Positions 44,849-56,205 of a stretch of DNA of 64,000 nucleotides are shown piece by piece. Source of the stretch: Salticus scenicus (lineage: Eukaryota > Arthropoda > Arachnida > Araneae > Salticidae); assembly GCA_963930645.1 (NCBI GenBank), contig OZ005648.1, positions 195,521,304 through 195,585,303 on the forward strand. Reading direction: 5' to 3'. Position 1 is the first letter of the stretch, and the number at the start of each line of letters is the position of its first letter. The notes beneath the pieces were generated by a model, which saw only the letters and a program-made list of their open reading frames with translations, did no database searches and had not been told where the DNA came from. The translations under genes were made by a program, and so were the position numbers.

Positions 44849-47109
44849 TCTGAAAAATTATATCTAAGGGTGAAAACATGGTTTAAATGTTTGCTCCTCG
44901 TTTATGTTTTAATAGTTTTAATGTAATTAATGATTTTAAAACATGGGGTACTTTGGGTCAGGGTTGTTCGGTTTTTTCCATAGTGGAAAAAACCTGGTTA
45001 AAATCGCCCCGGACAAAATACCGTTTTGTCCACTATTAATTATTTGCGAGTCCTAAATTAAAAATTACCTTTATTCTTTCCATATATATAAAACAATTCT
45101 TTATCATTATGTGTATGTGAGAGCTTGTGAAATACGGTCGCCATTGGCGACCAATATTTTTTAAAACTAGTAATAATGTTTTCAACTTTAAGGATTTTTT
45201 TTTTTTAATATATATATTTTGGTAAAAGAATTGGTCCCAAAATCGGGCTCCAATTCTACTTTCGCTGTTTTGCCCTCACCACTTTTTGAGACACTGTGTT
45301 GAATTAGGGAATTTACACATCTCCGTGCATGTTTCACAACTCTGTGTTAAATTATTGCACCGTTTTAGGGAATTGGTTTACACTGCTCCTGTCTGTGCAT
45401 GCTATCGATCTGGTGCTGAATTTTTGTACCTGTGTAATGATGTACCATTGCCGATGGTGTATTAATTTAGTGAAAATAATAAAACCAGTTTCATGATGTT
45501 AAATTTAAACAAGTGTTTCCTGATGTAAAAAATAAATCATTCCAGCCTAATAAATAATTGATTTTTAGTTGGTATAATAATTGGTATATAGAATCTTAAT
45601 TTCTATATTGTATATTCAAGTAAATTTTGAAACGGAATAAAAGGAAAAAAAAAAGAAAGAAAGAAAATGTTGGAGAATATTTTTTTATGGGCTACCATAG
45701 TTTTTTTTTGGCGACCATATTTTTTAATAAATTCCTGAACCCTGTGCAGGGTTTAAACTGCCATTAGTTTTTTTAGCATTTTGCTAAAACATGTTGGTCA
45801 GAATTTCACTAAAAAGCTAAAACTGGATAACTATATAAAATATCTCTGTATAATAACTCAGATTTTTTTTTGTAATATTTGCAGGCAAAAACTACGAAAG
45901 AACTGAAATTTTTGGGAATCATTATTTGTATAGTAATTTGGATTTATTTTTAATGATTGAATTTAAATGCAAAAATATTTAAAAGTATGTCAGAATTTGC
46001 TTCATAGAAGCATTCTTAGCACTAGTATTTCACGATTATCTACCACTACACTTTATTTAATTTTTAAATTGCTTTTTCATTTTACATGTATGATATGAGT
46101 ACCTCTTTTTCTATTGTTGAAATCAAAACATAGTTTTCCTGATTCATATTTTTAAAGTCACAAATATGGATGCTTGGTTAAAATCATCAATGAACGAAAG
46201 GAATAGAAAACAAAACTGAGGATAACAAAGCTAACAAGGAACACCGTGTCTGGCTGTGATTTTAATGAAACTTTAATTTCTGATAGAGGGCATGTACCAA
46301 ATATTTTTTATCACAGAAATTTTTGCTATCATCCATGTTTTCTCTATTTATTGAATTTTTAAAATGTTAAAAACCACATCAGCCACATATCAACAGTAAG
46401 CTCCGCCTTTGGTGTGACTTAAAAATACTAAATGATTTTGCGCTTTCATGTTTAAGTTACAAATGAAAAAATTTATAGTAGTACTGAAAATTATTTCAAC
46501 TGAATTATTCATTTGAGTATTCACTTGCTGTATAAATACAAATTTTTCGCATATTTTTGAGTAAAATTTGATAGCATATCAAATATGAAAGAAACGCCTC
46601 TCTCTCATTGAAATCCGAGCCGGACGCTTGGGTGATGTTCCTTGTAAGTAAAAGAAATCAATGGTATCCAAAGAATTAATTAACTTTCGAAAAAGCTAAA
46701 ATAGTGCTTGCCTATTTTCGCTAAAATGCTAAGGTAATTTTTTTGCCAGGTTAAACCTGTGTATGCAAATAAAATCAATTTAAATATTTCAAAATAGACA
46801 TAAATGATTGAAATAGGCATGCAAAGTTAACAATATTTAATAAATAAATATATCTATTTCTAAGGGTGAATTGGGTGCAAAGTATAGTTTATAGTTTCAA
46901 TTTTAATGCCCCTCCTTCCCGCCCCCCCCACTGCTTTCAACTACATTATCATCTCCTCCCTCATAGTCGTAAACACCTTTAAAAAAAATTTTATTAAGCA
47001 TGATGAAATGAATGATTCACATATATTTCATGGAATTTTTTACTTTCTGAAAATACATAGATAAGGAAAGTATTGTAATTATAACAAAAATTTGACGTGA
47101 AGTTGGTGT
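44038..47109. other. AT-rich non-coding DNA
   Basis: No gene recognised. T26-like run at 44815-44847. Two adjacent perfect hairpins at 44970-45031 are listed separately. Phrases CGGTCGCCATTGGCGACCA (45136) and TTGGCGACCATA (45708) and CAGGGTT near both 44959 and 45750 suggest an old DNA element of about 0.8 kb, not proven. Confidence 0.45.
44970..45031. repeat. Two adjacent hairpins
   Basis: GGTTTTTTCCA-TAG-TGGAAAAAACC (44970-44994, 11-bp perfect stem) followed after 16 bp by GGACAAAA-TACCG-TTTTGTCC (45011-45031, 8-bp perfect stem). No gene is adjacent, so a transcription terminator role is unlikely; it may be a subterminal part of a DNA element. Confidence 0.75.
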
Positions 47110-47680
47110 ATCTACATGTTTGAAGTTCCATGAGTTCATTTTTGCTATTTTACGATAATGTATGTACATATCTGAGTAGAGTGAACACAATATTGTCTAA
47201 ATGCTTTGTTCAAATGAGCTAAAAGTTGGTGCATATGTTATAGGTTATCGTAGTACAAACTGTATACATCTTGGAGAATCTAGCACAATTTTATTTATTT
47301 ATTTTAACCAGGACACAAAGATAAATTCTTTATCATTATAGTCTATGGGCTCAAATAATTTAAAGTGTGATAGCATCTGAATTCCTTATTCAATTCAGCT
47401 GAAACTTTTATATACATGTTATCAGTCACTGTTGAATGAATCGTATAGATATATTTTGCTGAATCTAGCATTTATAGTTTTTTTTACAGGGAAATAACGA
47501 AAAATTCTGTAATATTATGGCCTATAGTCTGAATTTATTTAAAATGTGATGGCGTCTGAAGCCTCATTTGATTGAGCTTTGAATTCATATACAAATTATA
47601 AGTATATGTCACACAAACTATATACATTTTGGTTAATCTAACACTATTAGTTATTTTACAGATATACACAAAATAATTTG
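47110..47680. repeat. Degenerate tandem array, period about 165-175 bp
   Basis: Three diverged units sharing: AAAGTGTGATAGCATCTGAA/AAATGTGATGGCGTCTGAAG, TTCAATTCAGCTGAAACTTT/TTGATTGAGCTTTGAATTC, a CACACAAACTATATACATTTTGG-like stretch and GAATCTAGCA. No coding potential. Confidence 0.6.
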
Positions 47681-48017
47681 GATGCATTCCATTCCATTAA
47701 ACAATATATTATTTGTGAGCAAATAATCAAATAATTTTCTCGATTATTTATTTAATGACTTCTCTTAAGTTATTTTATTTAAACAACAGTGAATTACTTT
47801 CATGTTCAGAAAGTCGCATGGAGTCACTCAACATTTTTATTATTTCTCTTTAACTTTCTGCATATTTATCAAATTGATTATATACATATATATATATATA
47901 CAGTCATACACATGTCACATTTATATTATGAAAGACATTACTTTTGTGAAAAATAAATAAATAACTTTTCTATGTGGAAGTAAAATTTAATTTTGTATTT
48001 TTTTCATCTGGAATTTC
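47681..48017. other. AT-rich non-coding DNA
   Basis: No gene; short (TA)n at about 47880-47900. Confidence 0.5.
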
Positions 48018-48299
48018 TATTACCAAGTAATAATTTTTTTTTACAAAATTAAAATAAGAAATATATTCAGAAAATTCAAAGTCGTTAAATTAGTACCCAT
48101 TTTCCAAAAATTGATTTTTTAAATTTTTAGTATTTCATTTTGTGGTTAAAAAAAGCAATTTGTGTGAAAATTTGAATTTTTGAACGAAAAAAATATATAA
48201 AAATTTTTAAAAATCAATTTCTTCGAAAATGAGTACCAATTTAATGGTTGTGAATTTTCTGAAAGTGAAAACAAAATTTAAAAACTACATTTGGTAATG
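48018..48299. repeat. Long imperfect inverted repeat
   Basis: Left arm (ATTACCAAGTAATAATTT ... TTCAGAAAATTCAAAGTCGT, TAAATTAGTACCCATTTTCC) pairs with the right arm (GAGTACCAATTTAATGG ... GAATTTTCTGAAAG ... TTTGGTAATGA). About 75-80% alike, centre near 48165. Ends 5 bp before a Helitron-like start. Confidence 0.65.
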
Positions 48300-48615
48300 A
48301 GTAATCTCTATATATATATATAAAAAAAATTACTGTCGCTGGCGTCAAATTTTTTTTGTCTGCGACAGCATCTTCTCCCGGAGGGCAGGGTCCTTCGCAT
48401 CATGAGAGGTATCAATGTGTTCCGAATACTTTAAGGAAGACATTTCAGCTGCTTAGAAATTTCTATCATTTTAATTAAAGAGGTTATTAGCTGTAAACGA
48501 CAAATTTATGAAAGTACTCTATTTGCCACCTTGAAAAAAGTTTCTCCCAGTGACGTTGGTCTTCTGTCATGAAGTCATTTTACACGGGAAAAATAAAATA
48601 CGATCCATGGTTGTA

Positions 48616-48924
48616 GGTAGGTAGGTTGGATTTAACATCGCCCAAGTACTGCGCTATGGGTAATTGGTGACTGTCTGGGAAGCACTTCTAGGGATGTTCC
48701 AGAGACATACACCAGAGACATCACAATTTTGATCCTCCATGGAGGAGATTCCCCAGACGTATATTTTTGATGGGAACATGGAGGACTTTGTGGCCACGAC
48801 AGACTTTATGTGCACCAGACACCATTAGTGCACACGACGGTCTTTGACCGGCTCAAGTATCGAATCAGCAATCTTCCAATTATGAGCTCGGTGCTTTATG
48901 GACTGGCTATACCGCTGCTCGGAA
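48616..48924 (-). repeat. tRNA-derived SINE, copy 1
   Basis: Read on the minus strand: A-box-like GGTATAGCCAGTCCAT, B-box-like GATTCGATACT (48856-48866), an unrelated body and a (CCTA)n tail. Flanked by the 11-bp direct repeat CCATGGTTGTA (48605-48615 and 48925-48935), a target duplication typical of LINE-mediated retroposition. Confidence 0.75.
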
Positions 48925-49031
48925 CCATGGTTGTAAAAAATAAATGTCAGTGTTGCTATTAATAACTTTTTTTCTCTACTTTTAGAAAGTAAATTTTCTT
49001 ACATGGGAAAATTAAAATATCCATGGTTGTA

Positions 49032-49358
49032 GGTAGGTAGGTAGTTAGATAGGTTGGATATGACATTGGCCATTACTGCACTATGGATAATTGGCGACGA
49101 TCTGGGGCACACCCCTAGGTATGTTTCGGAGACATGCCATCACATTTTTGATCCTACACGGAAGAGATAGCTCCCCCGCTTCGGTGACCCAAAAAGGTAT
49201 AGTTTTGATGGGAATATGGAGGATATTGTCGCCACAACAGATTTTACGTGCACCAGCCACCATTAGTGTACACAACGGTCTTTGGCTCACTCGAGTACCG
49301 AACCCGCAATCTTCCAATTACGAGATCGGCGTGCTATCGACTGGGGTGCCGCGGTCCT
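49032..49358 (-). repeat. tRNA-derived SINE, copy 2
   Basis: Minus strand: GGACCGCGGCACCCCAGTCG head with A-box-like CCCCAGTCGATAGCACGC, B box GGGTTCGGTACTC (about 49293-49305), body about 80% like copy 1 and a (CCTA)n tail. The left flank keeps CCATGGTTGTA (49021-49031); the right one is decayed (ATCTATAGTTA). Two open frames here on opposite strands are incidental. Confidence 0.75.
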
Positions 49359-49717
49359 GATCTATAGTTAAAAAACAAAGGTGATATACTAAAGCTATAA
49401 TAGAAAATAGTCTGGATATTACGGATTTCTTTCTATTAAAAAAAAAAAAACTGATTTTAAGCATGATTTTTATAAAAATAAAATAATGTGCTATTAAATA
49501 TTACATATTTCAATTTGACATTGAATATGGGGATTTATATAATAATTTTCTGCTTTTGTCTTGTGTTATGCACTATTAACATTCCTATTCAGTGAAAGGA
49601 AAGCAGCGGATAGGCGGGCAGAGCTCTGCATGTGTTAACAAGTAAAGTGAGTCGGGGGAAGGCGAAGCCTCCATCAGGGGTTGGTGAGCGGAGCGAGCAG
49701 GGGGCAGAGCCCCCTAG

Positions 49718-50149
49718 TTATGAAAATAGATCTTCCCATAAGATAGGCCATAGCTGTTGCCAAGATTAGGTATTGTCCTCTCTTAAGAATAACTTCTTCA
49801 CATTCTACATCATTATCATTATCACTTAAATTAGCATCAGACAATTTGTTTTTAGTTAGTTAATAGATTGCGAATAACTCCAAAGTCATGATATAATATC
49901 AAAGTTCACATACTCATCAAAATTTATATTTAGAATGGTAAAATAATGACCAGTCAAGAAATTTTGTGAATTTTAGAAAAGTGGAAAAGACATAACTAAT
50001 ATTGTGTGACTTATAAACAAAGAAATTTTTCATTCAAATGAATAGGAATGAATCAGGACTTCACTAAAAGGTCGTATAAATGTAAAAGATGTATAAATTG
50101 GGTTTTTTTGTAATGGAAATTTTGTGATTACGATAACTTGACATAATAC
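49718..50149. other. AT-rich non-coding DNA
   Basis: I see no gene or clear repeat in this stretch. Confidence 0.5.
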
Positions 50150-50960
50150 TCAAAATTGAATTGAACCAAAGTTATACAGCAAACTTATCGTACAAATATC
50201 TTAGATGAGTTCGTTAACTAAGTTGCTCTGCAGTTTGTTTTCAAGTGGCAGCTACATGAAAATTTCAAATCCACATTTTGAATTTTGATGTTTACATTGA
50301 CCACATAAAGGTCTCAACCAAGTATTTATTAATGAATTTTATCTGCCATTTTTAACAAAATGACCGATATCTTTAGTACGGCCATTTCATATCAGGATAC
50401 CACTTGTAAATTTATCATCAGAATACCTTTTGAAATACTGAATCAGTTCAAGTTGGACATTGAACTTATCAAACCAATATCTTGGATGAATTTTGTACCA
50501 ATATTTAGTTTCCAAGTTGCAGCCGCTTGAAATAAGGCTGCTACTTGAAAATGCGCCACCATAGTAACTTTTAGAATACTAAACTGGTTCAAATCAAAGT
50601 TGGGAAGTGAACTTACAATTTAAATATCTTGGATAAGTTTGCTAGGCAACTTGCTCCACCATTTTGTTTCCAAGTGGCGGCCACTTAAATTTTTTTTATT
50701 ACAAAATCTTTTGTAATACTGAATCAGTTCGAATCAGGTTTGCACAGTTGACATATCATTCAAGTACCTTTGATAAGTTCACTGGGCATCTCAGTCACTC
50801 TGTCCTTTTGTTTCAAAATGGTGGCCACTTGAAAATTATCACAATAACCGTTGAATCGATTTGCTTAAAACTCCATATATACATAGCCCTCATTAATAAA
50901 TTCATCAAATTCATTAATAAAATGTAGCTGCCATTTTGAAAAAATGATGGCAACTTCTTA
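50150..50960. repeat. Degenerate tandem array, period about 140-260 bp
   Basis: Four or more diverged units containing AAATATCTTGGATAAGTT, a TTTTGTTTCCAAGTGGCGGC palindrome-like motif (about 50250, 50505, 50665, 50805) and ACTGAATCAGTTC-AATC. The core AAGTGGCGGCCACTT is self-complementary. Confidence 0.6.
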
Positions 50961-51043
50961 AGAAAAGATAAATCAACCTAACCTTCCTATGAGCCGGAAG
51001 GACTTGTTTTAATTTTTTGATCAATAACCTCTAAAAAGTAACG

Positions 51044-52194
51044 ATATCAGTACAAAAACCCTTAACGGGTTAAAAGTTTGTGACGCAGCTACTTTATCGC
51101 TATAAAATTTTGAAATATGGGTCTTAAAAATAATGATATAAATTTTAAGTGACGCTTTACTATTAGTTAAAATATACGTAGATTTTCTTATTTGATCATT
51201 TGCTTTTTTCTTTTATTTATATTTACAATGCAAACATAATATTTTTAACTTTAAGATAAGACAAATATATTAAATATACTCACTGATACTTTTTCATTTG
51301 CACTTCAATTTCAAAATAACAGTTTTAAAAGGAATGATATAAAAATTCCAGTGACTCCTCGGTGTCATTTTAAAAGATTTGTTTTTAGATTCCATTAAAA
51401 TTACCTTTGTTTTGTCTACTAAAGTATATTTACACATTGAAACAGTGCTTTTAATTTTCAAATATACTGTCAAATAATCACACTTTCACTGAGTTTGCAT
51501 TATAAATTGAAATTATTTATTTCAATAAATTGATTTGTCTTTTGCTTCACGCTATCCAAAACTGTGAATAAAATTTATGTAAATGTTACTTTGTATCATA
51601 GTATCCAACTAAGTGAAAATTTGTGCAAAGAGATAGTGTGATGCAAGGAATACATTTGCACAAATTTTGTTTGCAGTTTTGGATAGCGTGACGCAAGAGA
51701 CAAATCAATTTATTGAAATAAATAATTTCAATTTATAATACAAACTCAGTGAAAGTGTGATTATTTGACAGTATATTTGAAAATTAAAAGCACTGTTTCA
51801 ATGTGTAAATATACTTTAATAGACAAAACAAAGGTAATTTTAATGGAATCTAAAAACAAATCTTTTAAAATGACACCGAGGAGTCACTGGAATTTTTATA
51901 TCATTCCTTTTAAAACTGTTATTTTGAAATTGAAGTGCAAATGAAAAAGTATCAGTGAGTATATTTAATATATTTGTCTTATCTTGAAGTTAAAAATATT
52001 ATGTTTGCATTGTAAATATAAATAAAAGAAAAAAGCAAATGATCAAATAAGAAAATCTACGTATATTTTAACTAATAGTAAAGCGTCACTTAAAATTTAT
52101 ATCATTATTTTTAAGACCCATATTTCAAAATTTTATAGCGATAAAGTAGCTGCGTCACAAACTTTTAACCCGTTAAGGGTTTTTGTACTGATAT
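51044..52194. mobile_element. Giant near-perfect foldback, 521-bp arms
   Basis: Left arm 51044-51564 starts ATATCAGTACAAAAACCCTT; right arm 51674-52194 is its reverse complement, with about five mismatches seen (about 99% alike). The 109-bp spacer itself contains AAAATTTGTGCAAA and TTTGCACAAATTTT, a nested inverted pair. No coding frame of note. It resembles a foldback element or a non-autonomous DNA transposon consisting almost only of long terminal inverted repeats. ATAT flanks both ends, which may be part of the arms or a target duplication. Confidence 0.8.
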
Positions 52195-52445
52195 TACATA
52201 TTTACAAAAAATGAAAGATATGTATATTTTGGCTGTCTTGATAAAATAATAATATAATCATAATCATTTCTTTTAAACCATTTCTTTGCCATTAAAATAG
52301 AAGTTTGTGGTAAAACAGGGAAACGTTACTAAACGATATTAATTATTAAAATTTAAACCTTCACATAAACATAATTTACGCTTATAAAACGATATCTAGT
52401 AATATTCAAGATATCTAGATAGTACGATTTTGGTGATATTATTTG

Positions 52446-52486
52446 ATTTTTCTTATATTTAATCATTGGTTAAATATAAGAAAAAT
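52446..52486. repeat. Perfect 17-bp-stem hairpin
   Basis: ATTTTTCTTATATTTAA, loop TCATTGG, then the exact complement TTAAATATAAGAAAAAT. Lies directly before the next foldback. Confidence 0.85.
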
Positions 52487-52487
52487 T

Positions 52488-52879
52488 AGGTGTCGTCTTC
52501 AAAAAATATTGAAAAAAAAAAAAATACATGTGATTCTACTCTTCATAAAACACTTAAAGGGAAAAGTTTATCGGCTGAAATGAATTACAGTGACCACAAA
52601 AAAAATATCAAAATTAAGAATTTTTGGCGATTTAGCGCTGTTAAGTGATAAGATTGCTAGCACCGAGATATCCGTGTACGAACAGAACCGTGTATTACTT
52701 CTTCGCCAAGTACTCAAAACCAATCGCCTAAAAGTGTGAAATCGCCAAATATGCTTAATTTTGATAATTTTTTGTGGTCGCTGTAATTCATTTCAGCTGA
52801 TAATTTTTTTCACTTTCTGGTGTTTTATGAAGTGTAGAAACACATATATTTTTTTCATTATTTTTTGAAAATGACACCT
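52488..52879. mobile_element. Foldback/MITE with about 150-bp arms
   Basis: Left end AGGTGTCGTCTTCAAAAAAT, right end read inward AGGTGTCATTTTCAAAAAAT. Arms share CTTCATAAAACAC, GCTGAAATGAATTACAG-GACC and ATCAAAATTAAG. The centre (about 52630-52740) is unpaired and less AT-rich. No target duplication is obvious. Confidence 0.75.
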
Positions 52880-53258
52880 TTTGAATGTTTCCTTGTTAGT
52901 CATAGAGGGGATTTTAATTTCAACAGAAACGTTTAACATGTTATTATATAAATTACTAATATTATATCAAATAATAACGTAATATATGTATGGTGCTGGA
53001 CTATATTAAAAGTAAATTAAAAATAAAATCTGCCAAGATTAAAAAATAGCTAAACTTTCATTTGTTGTTTCTGATACCTTAAGAAATCATATGGAAATAA
53101 AAAAAATCTTGTTCAGATATAGAAATTTTTACAGTTTTCTCTGTTAAATGCTACTTTATGGAGATTGTGAAATAAAAAAGTCTTAAATAAAATATATAAA
53201 AGAAACACAATACGAAGAAAAAAAAAACCCTGTAATTTGATTAAAAAAAGGCTGATAA

Positions 53259-53325
<67 letters not shown>

Positions 53326-54332
53326 TGTGTGTGTGTGTGTGTATTAGAAAAAGGGCTGCTATTAAAAATTTTGGGATATTTAACTATTATAAGAAAAATG
53401 TAAGCAATATCTTTATATATAGCACCAAGCTAATTATTATAGAAAAACTTTTTCATTCAGAATTCATAAATGATTGTTGATTTTGCATAGAAATATATCT
53501 TATAAGTTTTCATTAGTTAAATATAGAAAATGTAGTGCAAAATTAAAATTCATAATTAGATGCTTTTTTTTAATAAGCTTAAGTAACAGTTTTCTTTTCT
53601 GAGAAATATATTTAAATATGGATTTACAAAGGATATTAAAAAAAATATATATATTACACTAAAATTGTATATTATCATTTTTGTATAGAATTGCCATAAA
53701 ATAAGAATATATATATATTAAATTAAATACTTATTTTTTCATCATAAGAAATAAAACAATAATTTTAACAAATCAAACTGAAAAAATTTCATAAATTTAT
53801 TTTAAAAAATATGTTTCATTTTGTGCTTTCAAAATGTTTTGCACATATATATATATAAGTAATTTTAGAAAATTTTAACTTCTGTTTATTTAAAATGAGA
53901 AGAATACGTATTATTCGCTAAAATATTATTTTAAATAAAAATTAGATAAAATTAAAAAATAAGTATATTACTGATATCATAAAATATCTTCTTTATAATT
54001 CTAATTTTCTAAAGAAGTAAACCTGCGTTTTATTCAATGTCATACATAAATTTGCCCGACGTTTAATCAGCTGAATTTGAAATACATATGCTTATAAAAA
54101 ACAATATAGTACAGAAGTACTCTTGTTGAATGTATAAAATTTAAACAGAATCAACACAGTTTTTTACTAAACAACTTTCAGCAATTAAACAAGATCCGAA
54201 CTGCAATGTAAAATTTAAATAAAAATTCAGAACTATATATTTTTATTATATAAATTAAGACATATTATGCTATTTAAATGATAAACTATATTTATAATTT
54301 TTAAAAATACGTGGACTTTTTTATCCCAGTAT
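52880..54332. other. AT-rich non-coding DNA
   Basis: No gene recognised. (TA)n followed by (GT)n at about 53262-53343, several short (TA)n tracts around 53650, 53710 and 53845. Confidence 0.5.
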
Positions 54333-54334
54333 TA

Positions 54335-54497
54335 CAGTGGGCAGAAAAATTATTGAAGCACTAGTGATAATTCCTAATTAAACATGCGCACTTAATACTG
54401 TTTTGTTAAGTAAATATTTGTCGAGTCATGACCTTAGTATTATATTGTTTATAACAAAAAATAAGCTGATGATAAAAATTAGCGATCAGACTAAAGA

Positions 54498-54536
<39 letters not shown>

Positions 54537-55403
54537 GAATAATTTAATTCCTTTACAACACTCAGCAAATGAAAGATAGATGGAAATACCAACAATGAAA
54601 TTTGAAATGAGATGTATTACGTATAAAATTATTGTCACGATGATAATTTAATTAAATTACACTGAGTAAGAAAAGGTGTTAAAGTACTTACGCAGAAGAG
54701 AAATAACATACATAACACTTAAGCCTAACGATAAGATAATTTGCATAATCTATTAAACCAGTAAAAACATTCAACAAATAATAAAAATTGAAAGAAATAA
54801 ATGAACCAAAAGAAACTGTTGAAAGAAAATAGAATTCACGAAGTGAAAAATAGAGTTTTAAATGCTAAAATCCAGAAATGATCTCATCAGGAAACTTGCA
54901 TCTCTGTCAGCAAATGCAAGATTTCTGATCATTGTATAGCTATTTCAAGCAATATACAACGCAAGTTTCTATATTCCTTAAAAAATGTATAAAAGGAAAT
55001 TAAATTAAACAGTAACTCAACCAGAATTGAAAAATGGAATACGTATTTTTGATAAGTCCACATGTAGCCGATTCCAAACAGAATAAGTAGAAATAAACCG
55101 GTTGCCAAAACGAACATACTGAAAAGAAATGATTAAAAGTAAAGAAACGATTAATCGATATTGGCTTCTGAAATGAAATAAATGAAAGCATTAAGTGATA
55201 TTTATTTTTCTTAAAATTTAAAAGCTAAAAGCACAATTAAAAAGATGATATTTAAGAGGGAAATTTGAGTATAATGTTAATCAATACGATTTTCATTTTA
55301 GATTAAACGTTCAACGTAGCTTGAGCTAGCGCCATCTTACGTGAAAAAAGTATATATATATGAAAAGTGTGGATGTGTGCTTCAATAATTTTGCTGACGA
55401 CTG
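54335..55403. mobile_element. CAGTCGG-family MITE enlarged by an insertion
   Basis: Ends CAGTGGGCAGAAAAATTATT and, inward from the right, CAGTCGTCAGCAAAATTATT, both TA-flanked. The first 200 bp and last 50 bp align with the 225-bp relative at 60042-60266 (CTTAATACTGTTTTGTTAAG, ATTTGTCGAGTCATG, GATGATAAAAATTAG). About 0.8 kb of unrelated DNA follows a (TA)n tract at about 54500-54533. Two overlapping minus-strand frames inside are unsupported. Confidence 0.7.
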
Positions 55404-56153
55404 TATATGTACTAACATTGTATTACGTTTTCCTTATAAATACCCTTATATACAAAGTTTGATAATATTTCGTCCAAGGCACGTAAAAGTATAAGTACTA
55501 CATAAATCGCGTAAATAATTAGTTCTATTAGTAGACAGTTGTACTTTGAAACCAAGTGTATACCAATTAAAAAAAAAAAATCTACAGTTCTTAAAATTTT
55601 CAAAAGTTGATAGATAAAAAAGTATACAGACAGGAGTATAAAACTGGACATTCGTGTTCAGAATACTCTCATATAATAACTTTATCAAAACTCTAAAATA
55701 AAAAATAAAATAAAAAGCAAAATTGTTACTTTCACCAAATAAATAAAAAAAAATATAATAATAAAAAGGAGTCTGTTAAAAAGATGTTATAATATATTTA
55801 AACGTAAGTGTCAGCAACAACAGAATAAAAATTACCCGTTGTAATTTTTTTTCAATCCAAAATAGATTGTCCAAAGCTTATACGTATATTTTCTTCTATC
55901 ACGCGTGCCCATAAAATTTTCCTTTAAAGGAATACGAGAAGAATAACAGTAAGTTATTCTTCTCGTAAATCGCATTTTTTTAATTTATATTAATTTTCAG
56001 GAAGATTATTTATTTATTTTTTTTTTGCCTTTCATTACTAAGAAATCTTATTGTGTACCTCACAGAATTAAATTTTGTACAAAATTAAGTAATGTTATAA
56101 TACGAGTATTAAGATAAATTCCGAATCGTGTTTTAAAAATATATCATTTACAA
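55404..56153. other. AT-rich non-coding DNA with one strong hairpin
   Basis: Holds ACGAGAAGAATAAC-AGTAA-GTTATTCTTCTCGT at 55934-55966, a perfect 14-bp stem with a 5-nt loop. Otherwise no gene; the minus-strand frames around 55412-55688 have no recognisable motif. Confidence 0.6.
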
Positions 56154-56174
56154 ATGTTAAAGTTGTTAGACATG

Positions 56175-56189
<15 letters not shown>

Positions 56190-56205
<16 letters not shown>

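Larger units (their letters stand above)
48574..49400. repeat. Tandem duplication (period 416 bp) inside the Helitron
   Basis: Two units, each with a flank ACA-GGGAAAA-TAAAATA, CCATGGTTGTA, a SINE, and a downstream A-rich flank. The second CCATGGTTGTA-containing border is at 49021. The duplication includes DNA on both sides of the SINE, so it postdates SINE insertion. Confidence 0.7.
48305..49717 (+). mobile_element. Helitron-like element (1.4 kb)
   Basis: Starts TCTCTATATATATATATAAA after A and ends with the hairpin GGGGGC-AGA-GCCCCC followed by TAG before T (CTAG at 49714-49717). This fits TC...hairpin...CTAG and A/T target. No Rep/helicase frame. It carries a tandemly duplicated block with a SINE. 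Confidence 0.75.

Noticed and set aside
44952..45760. hAT element bounded by CAGGGTT at both sides
   Set aside because: Only seven bases match and the adjacent 8-bp sequences differ, so no element boundary is supported.
49081..49360. Two overlapping frames on opposite strands
   Set aside because: Both lie within the tRNA-derived SINE copy; no protein family fits.
51044..52194. CRISPR or other repeat-spacer array
   Set aside because: It is a single large inverted repeat; no regularly spaced short direct repeats occur anywhere in the window.
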